Part shown: piece by piece, positions 1 through 11,574 of the stretch | Numbering within the stretch: position 1 is the first letter of the stretch | How the letters are laid out: each line of letters starts with the position of its first letter | Assembly (NCBI GenBank): GCA_023213395.1 | Contig: CM041465.1 | Location: forward strand, 118,303,741 to 118,367,740 | Reading direction: 5' to 3' | DNA from: Cycas panzhihuaensis | Lineage: Eukaryota > Cycadophyta | Length of the DNA: 64,000 bases | Translations under genes and position numbers: made by a program | The notes under the pieces: model-generated | What the model was told of the DNA's origin: nothing | The model's database searches: none | What the model saw: the letters and a program-made list of their open reading frames with translations, nothing else

Positions 1-915
1 ATTAGTAGTAAATAATACTCAAATATATTTAATTAGGATGAAAATTTGGCTCAAAAATATAATAAATATGTCTGATTATGATTGAAATAGAGTGTTGACT
101 CAAGGAGATTTGAACACCTATAAAATAGTGTCAAAATAAGATGAAACTAGTTCTAATATGTAGAGCTCTAAAGCTTATTTTTTATGGTTCTTATGATTTA
201 AAAAATTAAGCTATAACAATCAAATTATTGAAGAAACAACAAACAAACCTATTTATGGTAAGTAAAATAAGTGCAAAAAATAAAGTCAACTTTGATCAAC
301 TCAAATTCTACAAAAATAGTCTCAAAATGAGTAAAAGATGGTGCCAAGTTGAAGAGCTCTGAAATACAAATCTGATGAGTCTAACTTTATGAAAAATTGA
401 CACTCTAGTATAAAGTTATAACAGAAAGGACAAATAATCTTTTTTATAAAAAAATCAAAATAAAAAAAATGATTAGGGCCTTTAGCCCCTTAGCCAAACT
501 AGCCCCTAGTCACATGGGGTTGAATATGACCATAAGCTAAACAATAAAAGGGGCCAAGCCAAAAATGTAAATTATATGGATTCAAAAATTTGTTAAATCT
601 AATTAAATTTAATATAAACCTTAGAAAAAATTATATAACCTAAAAAAATGATGTTGTTTAATAGTGATTATCAGATGGAGAACAATGATGAATTAAGGGC
701 TATAGCTAATCAAAAAATGATTCAAAATTGGATAGAAATATCATGGTGGAAGGTGCACTAGATGTGCTAATATATATATGTATATATTTTTTAAAAGATG
801 TTTAAAAAATAACATAAAAATGTGAAAAAATGAACAATAGACATGGCACAAATTCGATCAATTAAGCTTAATAAAGTTAATCAAAGATGGATCAAAATCA
901 ATCAATGGAGGACAC
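1..915. other. AT-rich non-coding, probable interior of an older minus-strand LTR element
   Basis: No open frame of note is seen. The stretch ends at the target site of Copia-1 and would have been continuous with 8525-9372 before that insertion. It contains loosely repeated phrases (near 120-230 and 305-425: 'agtctcaaaatga', 'agagctct', 'aagttataac') that resemble phrases inside the gag-only element at 45500-46200. Because a minus-strand LTR with a primer-site-like sequence lies at 9361-9705, I infer that this is the decayed interior of a related element. That assignment is weak. Confidence 0.35.
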
Positions 916-920
916 CAAAT

Positions 921-1232
921 TAAAAGAGGTTAATATATCAAGGTCATTTGTGTAGATTAATTATGTGACCTTAAGATATATTGTTAGCATTATTCTCTTA
1001 ATAAAATGCACTTTATATGAATTTAAATGTAATTTCATGTTCATGTCATTAGGCGGAAAAATCCTAACCCTAATAGTCACCATCAATAATAAAAGGCAAA
1101 ATCTCAAGGAGGAAGTCATTATTCATTCTCATCTTTAAGATTTCTCTCATATATTGTTATCATCTCATTTTCATTCTCCATTGTCATTGTGTGCATGTAA
1201 GTGATTTATTCCCTAGATCCATCCTTCCTTCA
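921..1232 (+). repeat. 5' LTR of Copia-1
   Basis: 312 bp, matching 8210-8519 along its whole length with scattered substitutions. It starts TAAAAGAGG (TGAAAGAGG in the other copy) and ends CCTTCCTTCA. The terminal TG has decayed to TA here. It carries the promoter and RNA-start functions of the element in its family; I see no clear TATA box. Confidence 0.92.
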
Positions 1233-1234
1233 TG

Positions 1235-1249
1235 TGGTATCAGAGTTAG
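1235..1249 (+). other. Primer-binding site (tRNA-iMet type)
   Basis: TGGTATCAGAGTTAG lies 2 bp inside the 5' LTR. The first 11 bases match the TGGTATCAGAGC complement of the plant initiator tRNA-Met 3' end, the usual primer of plant copia elements. Confidence 0.9.
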
Positions 1250-3182
1250 AAGGGGATCTATCCACTCAATTCCACTTGCACAGAGTCATTTTGCCTCTCC
1301 TTCACCCTCAATGTGACGTATTGAGAGTGCATTCATCATTTTTTAATATTTTGAGAGCTTAAAATTATAGTATTTTATATGTTACTGATTTTTATATGTG
1401 TACAAAAATTTAGAGGTAAAGAATACATGTTTTTGAAGCCATTCAGTTGCCAGAACAATCCCGGAAGTATTAAAGGCCTATAATTTCATTAAAAAAATTA
1501 ACCATATCAGAACATAATGAAATTTGGCATGTAAGGTTACTTAACTAGAAGATCATTTTTGTTTTCTAGAGCAACTTCAGATTCAACCTGCAACAGTGAG
1601 TTTTGGCTGTGACAAAAGGGTAAAATTTATGGATAAGTGATTTAAGGCACTTTTCCCAATGAAATCCTTTAATTATTAGCTAAAAATTTAAAAGTTTTAT
1701 TAAGGGATCTAGTAGATTTATGTCTTAGAATTAGTTTAAAATAAATCTCATCAAATTTCATCCATTAATTAGTGATATCTATGCAGTTTTCTCACAGTTA
1801 CTGATTTTGCATACTCAACACCATAAAGGACATTGCAAGGACATTTTAGGTAGCTTTTTGGCAGATTTTAGAGATGGTACATAAGGAAAAGTTAATGTAC
1901 ATTTCAAAATGTAACTTTTGACATATTTAAGTTTAGATTCTAAGACAGTAGATCTGGTAAGATTTTGCTTTTGCGCTTTTTTAGGCAGAAAATTTTTTGT
2001 GCCTTTTCAAAAATTTGACTTCATAACTGTATTAGAAATGATATTATGAACACTTTTTCCTTCTGTCATAAATTTAGATTTCATCATTTAGGCCTTCATA
2101 TTTATAATTTTAAAAAATTATATGCGTTTATTATTATTTGTAAATTTTGTGAAAAAATCATAAAATAGGGCAAAATAGCATACATATAGATTTAGAAAAA
2201 TTAGCATTTAGCGGTAAGTTAGTCCACTTTTTAGCCCATTATGACTTTTATATCAAAACTTCTAAAAACATATTTAGAAGCATTATACTAAAGCAAGGGA
2301 AACCTTGGATCAGAAGCAACATCTAATTCCCTTGCTAAATCTAGCATACTTTTTCTATTTGCATACATAGCATAAAACATCACATAAAACAACAACAACA
2401 ACAAAGTAAGCATGAAAAATAAACAAGCACACTTGGAAACTTTCTATTTCAGTTTTTAGTTATACATAAACATCTTATATGATTCCTAAAAAGAATCTCA
2501 TTCGTACAATCAATACCGCTAGTTATTGACTTGTGCACACACTTGTCTTGGTTAAAATAAATCAAGGTTGGCTAAAGTCTAGGCCCTAAGGGAGGTGTGA
2601 ATTTCATACTAGGTCTGGTCTTAACCAGAATAGTGGTAGAGGGACAGGTTATCCATACCTACGGCCTCCAATTAGGGATAATCCTGATAACCACCCAAGA
2701 AAACTAAAAACCTTAATACAAGATTAAAATTAACCCAGTCCAATATCCGTCATAGTGATGGGATACACAGTACAATTTAACTCTTCAGATGAGGTATATA
2801 GTTGCTCCTTGATTAACTAGGTAAGGACTGGGAGTACTTGGGCTCCACTTTGACTTAGATTTCATCAACAAACGTAGGTGTGGGTATCGCAAGTGAAGGT
2901 CTTAATTATATACTAGAAGCCTTAGGCATCAAAACCTCACCTACACTTAGACATAAGTGAGAGGTTAGTGCCATGACACATCATCACTCTTTACTAGCTC
3001 CACATTAGGACTCATTTTTATATTATTACTTATACTCATTTTTTATAATTATTAAAAATACATAATCATTACTTGCTTCTCATCATAGTATTTATTTTTA
3101 CATCCTTGTTGCGTTAGGTATATTAGCCACACGTGTTAGTGGCACATACTTCCATCATCTCTTCTACTTCTTCATCATCACC
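1250..3182 (+). other. Long leader of Copia-1, no gene seen
   Basis: About 1.9 kb between the primer site and the first gag-like codons. It is AT-rich and crossed by stops in all frames. A pyrimidine-rich stretch (about 3148-3182) precedes the ATG at 3183. No captured gene is recognised. Confidence 0.6.
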
Positions 3183-4382
3183 ATGTCATCTCAATTCAAG
3201 CAGAATGTTAACTATATATTGAAAGACAAAGAAAATTAGGATCTATGGTATACTAGAGTTAAAAATGTTGTAAAGTATGAAGGTCTTTGGAGAGTCCATT
3301 TGCAGCCTACATGCAGCATACCAGCAATAACTACAACATCCACTTCCAGTGGATCTGCCACAACAGCGCCTACAAATGCTGCAGCCAAACTATAATGGGA
3401 GATAGATGATGAAAAGATTCATGCAAGAATTTTGTTAATCACTAATCACTCCTTGCACAACTTGATTAATGAAGAGTAACATGATATAGCCTAGAAGGTC
3501 CTTAAAGTTCTCAAGAAGAACTTTGATACCAAATCATATTTAGAATTCGTTTATCTTGTTCTAAAAATGAACAAATTAAAAATATAGAAGGGATAAGCTC
3601 ATGAGACAATAAATCTCCTTCGACCAATCAAATAAGTAATTGATAAAGATTTTAAGACCCGATATATCACTTGGGCATTCTTGATCTAGTCATGTCTACA
3701 TGTTCCTAATTATAAAAACTTGCTTGGAATTCTTCAATCTAGTGGAACATTGAAGATACTCAACTTTTAAGAACTTTCTGATAAGTTCATTAAATTTGAT
3801 AAGACCTTTGATATGAACTTTGTAGCCTCTAACTATCTTCCAGATGCAGCCTTTGAGGTAGAAGAAGAAGTTTGCTACATAAGAAATCAAGGTCCCTCTT
3901 ATGGTAGAGGAAATAATTGAGCAAGAGGAAGAGGAAGAAACATGGGAAGTCATACATAAGGTTAACCAAACCCTTAGTCATAGCCTCGACAGTCTTAAGT
4001 GTAAGGGCCACCTCATCAAAGAGCAAGATAGTCATGTCAAACCAATACCTTTTCAGGGATTGGTAATCAAACTATTATGTGTGATTGGTGTAACCGTAAA
4101 GGACACTTAGCAAAAGACTGCAGAACTACCACTAATAAGTTGGCCAAGTTCCAAGCGAAACATGGAGCTCACAATATTGAAGAAACTTGTGAAAAATCTT
4201 TTAGTGGTGTAGGTTTTGGACAAGCACACGTTCAAAGAATTAAGGGATCTTCAGTATTAAATGCCATTGACCAACCAAAGAGATACTTTAAAGCTCGATG
4301 TGGATATATCACTTATGAATTCCTTTCACCAATGCCAAGCCCTATTGGAGTTGCCAATAGTGTAACTTTAATCAATGGATAA
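3183..4382 (+). pseudogene. gag: Copia-1 gag (capsid/nucleocapsid), broken
   Basis: Gag packages the element RNA into cytoplasmic particles. From the ATG at 3183 the frame reads MSSQFKQNV and then meets a stop after about 18 codons. Homology continues in pieces: a copia-gag (UBN2-like) section at about 3420-3620 with LLITNHSLHNLINEE, then a zinc knuckle at 4077-4120, CDWCNRKGHLAKDC, which keeps the full CX2CX4HX4C pattern. At least six stops and one or more frame changes lie between. The last part (4077-4382) is open for 101 codons. Non-functional; family assignment is secure from the knuckle and the following pol. Confidence 0.8.
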
Positions 4383-7300
4383 TGGATCATGGACACATGA
4401 GCAACTCAATATATGATATAAAATCGTAGTCTATATGAGACATTTGACTCAAATATTCAAGGAGTTATTCATATGGCTGATAAATCATAATAACCTATTG
4501 AAGGAATTGGTAACATTCACCTGAAACTCCCAGGCTTAGAAGATTTTACATTACTTGATGTCTTATACACATCTAATCTCAAACAAAACCTACTCTCATT
4601 ATTCACACTTGTCTCTCATGGATTTGATTTGAGTATAACCACAAATGACCAGACTCTCCAGGTCATTCACTCTCCAACTAATCAAGTGGTTTTGACTAGA
4701 CATCTCTCTGGAAAACTCTTTCAACTGAATGACTCTTTATCTTCTGAAGCCCATTGTGCCCAAATCCCTTGTGTCGATGAAGAATTTATATTTAATTCTA
4801 TCTTGACCCACCCAACATTGTCACCACAAGCTCTTTGGCATGCTCGCATGGGCCATGTTCACATTGATAGACTTAGAGATATTTCTAACACTCTTCCAAA
4901 TCTTCCAAAGTTCTCCTCTAAGCCCTTTAAATGTGAAGCTTGTATCATTTCTAAATCTCATCGACAACCCTTTCTAAAAAGTCAGTGGAAATCGATCCAT
5001 CCATTACAATTGATACACTCTGATTTGTGTGGGCCAATACCCATTCCTTCACTGAAGGGCAAGTTATATTACATCTCTTTCATTAATGATTTCACTAGAA
5101 AAGTATGGGTAGCTTTTCTACACAAGAAAGATGAAACCTTCTGTGTATTCAAAGAATTTAAATCCCTCACTAAAAAAGAGTCAGGCTATCAATTCAAATA
5201 TCTTCGAACTAATAATGGTGGTGAATATACCTCACATGAGTTTGAAAGCTACCTTCGAGATAATGGCATCAAGCATTAAACAACAGTAACAAGTACCCCA
5301 CAGTAAAATAGAGTTACTGAGTGTATGAACAGGACAATCATGAACATGGCTCAGGCTATGTTGGTATACAAAAATGTACCTACCTACCTATGGGTTAAAG
5401 CAATCTAGACAGTTGTTTATTGTATCAATGTTATTAGCCCATCAAAGGAAGTACAATCACCTAATGAAAAGTGGTTAAGACAAGCTCCCATTATTCACTA
5501 CTTCAAAAGTTTTGGCTCTACATGCTATGCCTGCATTCTAGATATAGATCGAAATAAACTCTAACCAAGGGCACTTAAAGGCATATTCGTTGGATACCCT
5601 ATGGATAAGAAAGGGTATAAGGTATTTATACCTTCACAATGAAAAATCATCATTACCAGAGATGTCATTTTTGTGGAGACAGAGGATCAATTACTTAAAT
5701 TGGACTCCAAAGTACCCTCGTGCCGCTATAATCATGTTATCAAGTATGATGTTCAGATTCCAAAATTTGGGGCAGGGGGCAGATATAAATTACTCTAAAT
5801 ATTAAAAGCTGACAATAGAGTCTTAGAGGATATAAGTTATGACTCTAAACTGATGAACACACATCCAATACCACCTTTTGAAGATAGTAGAGTTAATAAG
5901 GAAAAGATATTATAGAAGAACCATCCTCTCCATCTTCAGTCGACAAAGGTAAAATAGTGGTAGAAGGACCATCTTCCTCAAGTGCATCAACATCCTCCTC
6001 ATAAAATAATCATTTTAATATACAAGATGAGAACTAAGAAGTTGAGGAAATGGGGACTTCATTGCCAACTCGAGGATCTCTAGAAGCTCGCCAACTCAAT
6101 AAGGACATACGACTAGATGAAGTAGGCAAAACTGGCACTCGAAGTTCTCATAAAGTAAGGATGCAGGAATAATTATATACTAAGCTTAAACTGGCAGAAC
6201 TGCACCTTACTCTTATAAAGAGCCTCTAATATACCAAGAAGCTATAAAACATACTGTTTGGAGAAATGCCATGAACGAAGAGTATCAATCTCTTATCAAG
6301 AATGATATATGGAAGCTCGTTGATCTATCACGTGGCAGAAAGGTAGTTCAAAATAAATGGATGTTCAAAAATAAATATAGATCAGATGACACCCTTAAAA
6401 AACATAAGGTGAGGTTGGTAGTTAAAGGATTTACACAAAGAGAAGGTATTGACTACACTGAAGTCTTTACACTTACAACCAAGTGGCTTACAATTAGAAC
6501 TCTTATGGACTTGGTTGCTCAAGAGGGTTGAAAAATCTACCAACTCAATATTAAGACTGTGTTTCTCAATGAAGATCTTGAAGAAGAAGTTTACATGATT
6601 AAGCCAGAAGGATATGAGATCAAAGGTTAAGAGCATAAGGTTTGTAGGCTCAAAAAGTCCTTGTACAACCTTAAACAATCCCCTCGTGCTTGGTTTGCCA
6701 AGTTGTCTGAAAGAATGAGGCAACTTAGATACGAGGTTTGTGACTACCAAGATATTGATGCAACATTATTCATGAAGCACCATAAAGATAAAGTCACTTA
6801 TCTCATAATCTTTGTGGATGACATGCTAGTAATGGGTAATAGTGAACGGACAATAAGCCAACTGAAAAAGGACCTTGGTAAAATGTTTGAATTATCTGAC
6901 CTCAATTTGATGAAATATTACTTGAGAATTGAAGTAACACAAAAGAATGAAAAAATTTTCCTCTCCCAAGAAAAATACATCAATGATCTTTTAACCAAGT
7001 TTTAGTTAGAAGATGCTCGACCAGTGATGTTACTTATGGACCCTAATACCAAACTCTCAGCTGAAGGTGATACTAGGGAGGCAGACGCAATACTCTATAG
7101 GAAACTTGTAGGTAGTCTCATCTACACTACTAATACAAGGCCCGATATTGCATACTCTATCGGCATTCTTGCTCGTTACATGACAAAAATAAGTAGAATA
7201 ATTGGCAGACAACAGTGTGAGTGTTGAGATACCTTAAGACGACCAGCAAATATAGTCTATTGTATGCACCTAATTTAGACTTCAAGCTTTCTGCATACAC

Positions 7301-7763
7301 ATACTTAGACTTTGCAAGAGATAAAGATACAGGAAGATCTACGTCTAGGTATGTAATGTTTCTTGGAACAACACCAATATCATGGAGATCTATACGGCAG
7401 AAGATAGTTGCAGATTCAACTACCAAAGCTGAATACATTGCTGCTTCTGAGACCAACAAGGAGGTGATATGGCTTAGAAAATTATTGGAAATATTGAATA
7501 TCACCTAAACAAGTCCTACCGGTCTTCATATGGATAATCAATCAGGAATTTGCATGGTAAAAAATCCTGTATTTCATGATCATACCAAACATATAAGTAC
7601 GAAAGTCCATATGATTAGAGAACTTGTTCATGATGGCACAATTCAACTAGAATACTACCCCACAATAGATCAAGTGGCTGATATCTTTACCAAACCACTA
7701 TAAAAGGTGAAGTTTAAACAGTTCTGAAGGCAGCTCGACCTTAGGGCCTGCATCTTTAACTAA
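4383..7763 (+). pseudogene. pol: Copia-1 pol (protease, integrase, RT, RNase H), broken
   Basis: The protease active site is at about 4385-4410, where the usual D-S/T-G-A reads D-T-stop-A. The pre-integrase zinc region follows (LWHARMGHVHIDRL, CEACIISKSHRQPF). The integrase core has HSDLCGP, but the second catalytic Asp is Asn (LRTNNGGEY). RT starts at about 6250 (NDIWKLVDL, QNKWMFKNKY) and keeps FVDDM in the palm at about 6811-6825. RNase H contains YTTNTRPDIAYSIGILARYM and ADSTTKAEYIAASE, ending near ADIFTKPL at 7678-7710. Stops punctuate every domain. These enzymes copy element RNA into DNA and insert it; this copy cannot. Confidence 0.9.
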
Positions 7764-8193
7764 TCAATAAAGATGACAACATGATCATCATACTCTATTC
7801 TCTTCGTGAAAACCCCTTGTGCGCATGGAAGAATAAGAGTAAGTTTCCACTCTATCCTCTGTGAAAACTCTATGTGGGCACGGAAGGATAAGAGTTGTAC
7901 TAGTTTTGGAAAATCAGAACCTGTGAAAATCTAAAAGGGCATAGGGGATGACCAAATGGTATATGGAGACTTAGCAGATTAAACTACACATTTAAGTTGC
8001 TTGGCTATCAGGCTACATCAAAGAGCCACCTTAGCTATTTTGATTTATAAAAGGGGCTATAGATCTTAGAAAGTTTGTGGGTTTTTATTCCCCATAAGGG
8101 TTTTCCCATAAAAGTGTCATCTAGAATTTCAATATAATAATGAGGCTCAAATGAAGACCTCATAGTATAGATTTTCTCAAAAATGACCTTCCA
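7764..8193 (+). repeat. Copia-1 3' untranslated region with three imperfect repeats
   Basis: Between pol and the polypurine tract lie three related blocks at about 7805-7840, 7859-7894 and 7921-7950. They read roughly TGTGAAAA, 8-10 variable bases, then GGGCA and GGAAGGATAAGAGT; the third is shortest. The same blocks recur inverted in Copia-2 (about 11435-11570), so they belong to the family. Confidence 0.65.
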
Positions 8194-8195
8194 CC

Positions 8196-8209
8196 ATTAA
8201 GGGGGGGAT
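8196..8209 (+). other. Polypurine tract of Copia-1
   Basis: TTAAGGGGGGGATT immediately precedes the 3' LTR, the expected position of the plus-strand primer. Confidence 0.85.
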
Positions 8210-8519
8210 TGAAAGAGGTTAATATATCAAGGTCATTTGTGTAGATTAATTATGTGACCTTAGGATATATTGTTAGCATTAGTCTCATAATGAAATTCAC
8301 TTTATATGTAATTAGATATAATTTCAAGTTCATGTCATTAAGTAGGAAAATCCTAACCTTAATTCTCACACTCAATAATAAAAGGCGAAATCTCAAGGAG
8401 GGAGTCTATTTATTTTCACCTCTAAACTTGCTCTTATATCTTGTTATCGTCTCTTTTTTATTCTCCATTTCCATTATGTACATGTGAGTGATTTATTCCC
8501 TAGATCCATCCTTCCTTCA
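8210..8519 (+). repeat. 3' LTR of Copia-1
   Basis: 310 bp, TGAAAGAGG to CCTTCCTTCA. It matches 921-1232 and is followed at once by the target duplicate CAAAT. Confidence 0.92.
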
Positions 8520-8524
8520 CAAAT

Positions 8525-9360
8525 AATCTACACAAATAGATTGATCAAATTTTATGAAGAAAATTGATCTTAATACATAAAAAATAAAGAAATAACGTCA
8601 CAATGATATACAATAAACGTATGGAGAATGATGGATGACCAGAGGTAATTTTAGCCAAAAGATCTTAGGCTGAGTACTGATAGACTCCTGCACTAGTTTT
8701 AGAGAGATATATAGAGAGAAAAAATGAGTAGAAAGGATTTAGAAAAAAGATTTTGGGCTCATCCAGGCCATGGAGGGTGCCCGAAGTAAAGGAGATCGTA
8801 CAATTCAGATCAGGGCATGTACTAACTAAAAATAGCCTCACCTATCTTAGATCAGGCCTACTATTAAGTTGTATGAAGATCTAGTAAGAAATAAAACCAA
8901 TACAAATGATTTTCACTTTGGTGCCTTAGGGTTTTAGTAGCTAGAAGGAGTGACAAGGCTTTTAGGAAGGATTTCTTTGCTTATAATGGATGAAATTATG
9001 AACAGATTCTTTCGTTGCAAAGTAGACTCATCCATGATTAAAATGAATGGTCACTTGCTAAAGTTTCATGTAACATGGAAGTCACACCAGCCTGTCAAAG
9101 TCATACAATCTTGTAAAACCTTTGAAAAAATAGTAAAAAATGATAAAAATACATAATATTTATCAATTAAATTTAGAAAACAATTACACTAGTCTATTTT
9201 TCAGCTAAATATGCTTGATTTTACAACAAATACTTGAAGAAATAATGATTAATAAGGTTATGCATATAAAAATATCAAATATTTACCAAAACTATATAAG
9301 AAATAATATTAAAAACTATAGTATAAAACTAAAATATTAATAAATAAACTTTCCATATAC
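8525..9360. other. AT-rich sequence, no gene seen
   Basis: Stops in all frames; the only open stretch (8950-9156) shows no recognisable domain. By position this continues the older sequence broken by Copia-1 and may be the leader of the minus-strand element whose LTR is at 9373-9705. Confidence 0.4.
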
Positions 9361-9372
9361 TTTGATACTAAA

Positions 9373-9705
9373 TGTTAGAGTCGAGGACATAGTGGGTAAA
9401 CTACAAAGCTATTTCAAATGAGTTAACCATAGTTTCGATATGAAGGTAGTGTTAAAAAATACCATGGAGGCATTCCCTATTATTATATAGTTTTGGGGAG
9501 TTGGAAAGCACCTCTACTCGACATTAATTAAAAAATTAGATTAATAATAAAATATTAATGCATTATTAAAATGATATACTTTAGGATGGTATTGGTGGCT
9601 CTATGTCAGCTCTAGGTGGCTGCATGGTAGCTTTAGGTGGCTTGAGGTGTCTTTTAGGGGCCCAAGGTAAGTGTACATATTTTAATATTAGCCATTATCC
9701 CAACA
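9373..9705 (-). repeat. LTR related to that of the gag-only element (minus orientation)
   Basis: On the minus strand it runs TGTTGGGAT to CTCTAACA and is followed (9361-9372) by TTTAGTATCAAAG, close to the tRNA-Met primer site with two transitions. That marks it as a 5' LTR whose interior lies to the left. Its middle ('tagttttgggga', then 'attaataataaaat') resembles the LTRs at 43640-44109 and 49155-49646. No matching 3' LTR lies inside the window. Confidence 0.55.
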
Positions 9706-10330
9706 TATCCTTATCTTCATCTTCATTTTTATGCACTTTTGAGGATACGACATAACTAGTGTCAGTCAAACCCACAAACTTATAATGTTTAAGCTTAGCT
9801 TTCTCTACAAGAAGTAGCTCCTTCAACTTCTGAAATAGGGTATCTTCTAATATCTTATCAATGTTATGCACAATTTGAAAGGTATTGTAAGCTACTGGTA
9901 ATGTGTTCATGACAATTGTGAATAGGATTTTATCACTAATTATGTCTTCTTCTGTTCCCTCCATCTTATTCTTGATATCAATCAACTTATTTAAATAGGT
10001 GTTGATATTGCTCTCATCCTCAATATAGGAGTTGGATAGTTCACCCTATAATACAACCGAATAATTTATCTTCTTTTTTTTAAATGCATCATATAAGGTC
10101 TTCCATATGGCATATTCAACTTATGGATGATCACTCTCTAATTTGGGATAAGTGAGAGCTTGAATAGAGCAGTGGCATGAAGCTACTTTCTCCATATGAT
10201 TTTATCTAGTTTAACATCAATTTCTCATTCCTTTCTCTCAGGTGGAGTCTTACAGGTTGGGTCACAAAGCTCCTAAACCATCAATACAATCTCTATGTTT
10301 TATTTTCACTCCTCAAAATTGGTGCTATTA
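9706..10330 (-). pseudogene. gag: Copia gag remnant (UBN2/DUF4219-like)
   Basis: Minus strand. An upstream piece with several stops carries STNFEE, then CDPTCKTPPERKE and LDKIIWRK. It is followed by an open segment (9985 down to about 9706) reading MIDIKNKMEGTEEDIISDKI and LPVAYNTFQIVHNIDKI, the pattern of the copia gag polypeptide (UBN2). The zinc knuckle is missing, because the minus-strand LTR at 9373-9705 begins where the gag homology stops. I infer that LTR element inserted into this older gag. No LTR of the gag's own element is identified. Confidence 0.65.
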
Positions 10331-10839
10331 AAGATTACTTTTGGCAATAAGGTTGTTTTGTTATCTATATTCGTAGATATTATGAGTTATCTTCCACTTA
10401 ATTGCCAATCATGATAATAAGTCTTGGTTTACACTGCTTTATGTATCACTTTATTAAATTTTTGATACAAGTATAATGCATTTTCTATAAATAATATACC
10501 TTTTAACATCAATTGAAGTGATAGTGTATTAAAAGATGCTTTTTAGCATCAAAAGTTCCTTCATAAAGGCCGTAAGCTCTTATACAAATGTTGCATATTA
10601 TTGGGCTAAATCTAGATGGGATAATTATGAAATAAATATAATAAACAACTTTAAAATAGAATAAATCACTTTGAAAATACTTTAATCCAAAATTTTAAGC
10701 TAAATATTAAATTTAGAACATTTAATAAAGTATTTTCCTTTTAATAATATTGTCAAAATTGTCATGCAATTAATATTTCACTGCATGCATTTCTAGAAAA
10801 AAATCAAATGATTAAACTATATATCAAATATGATATATA
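10331..10839. other. AT-rich sequence, no gene seen
   Basis: Very AT-rich, with no open frame. It may be leader sequence of the gag remnant at 9706-10330. It ends at the 3' LTR of Copia-2. Confidence 0.35.
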
Positions 10840-11159
10840 TAAAGAAAGAATTGATTTAGGGAATAAATCACTCACATGGACACAATGGCAATGGAGAATG
10901 AAGAATGAAGAAGAGATAAAAACAAGATATAAGAGTAAAGCTTGTAGGTGAGAATGAATAATAACTCCCTTATTGAGAATTTGCCTTTTGTTATTGAGGG
11001 TGAGTATTAGGGTTAATATTTTCCTACCTAATTATATAAACCCAAAATTACATCCAAATATACGTAAAGCATATTTCACTAAGAGAAAAATGCTAACAAT
11101 ATACCCTAAGGTCACTTAATTAATCTATATAAATGACATTGATACATTAACCTCTTTCA
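10840..11159 (-). repeat. 3' LTR of Copia-2
   Basis: 320 bp. On the minus strand it runs TGAAAGAGGTTAATG to TTCTTTCTTTA and aligns end to end with the Copia-1 LTRs. Its last bases read TA where the family has CA. Confidence 0.85.
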
Positions 11160-11574
11160 ACCCCACCTTAATAGTGGAAGTTTATTTTGAGAAAATCTAC
11201 TCTATGAGGTCTTTATTTAAGTCTCATTATTATATTGAAATTCTAAATGATACTTTTGTGGGAAAACCCTCATGGAAAATAAAAACCCATGGACTTTCTA
11301 AGATTTATAACCACTTTTATAAATCAAAATGACTAAGGTAGCTCTTGATGTAGCATGATAGCCAACTAGCTTAAATGTACAACTTAATCTATTGAGTCTC
11401 CATATACCATTTAGTCATACTCTATGCCCTTTTGGGTTTTCATAGGTTCTAATTTTTTAAAACTAGTACAACCTTTATCCTTCTATGCCCACATGGGATT
11501 TTCACAAATAGGATAGAGCATATACTTACTCTTATTCTTCTACGCCTACAATGAGTTTTCATGAATAGAAGAGA

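Larger units (their letters stand above)
921..8519 (+). mobile_element. Copia-1: structurally complete, coding-dead Ty1/copia retrotransposon
   Basis: A 7.6-kb element in the order 5' LTR, tRNA-Met primer site, long leader, gag, protease, integrase, reverse transcriptase, RNase H, polypurine tract, 3' LTR; integrase before RT defines Ty1/copia. The flanking 5-bp repeats are identical (CAAAT at 916-920 and 8520-8524), so both ends are secure. Every coding domain has in-frame stops. The 5' LTR begins TA where the 3' copy has TG, a G-to-A change. The LTRs differ at many positions, so the insertion is old. Copia-2 at 10840-13243 is a truncated member of the same family. Confidence 0.93.

Noticed and set aside
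6382-6750. 122-codon minus-strand frame inside Copia-1 RT
   Set aside because: Antisense shadow of RT; the same shadow appears on the plus strand at 12557-12925 over Copia-2.
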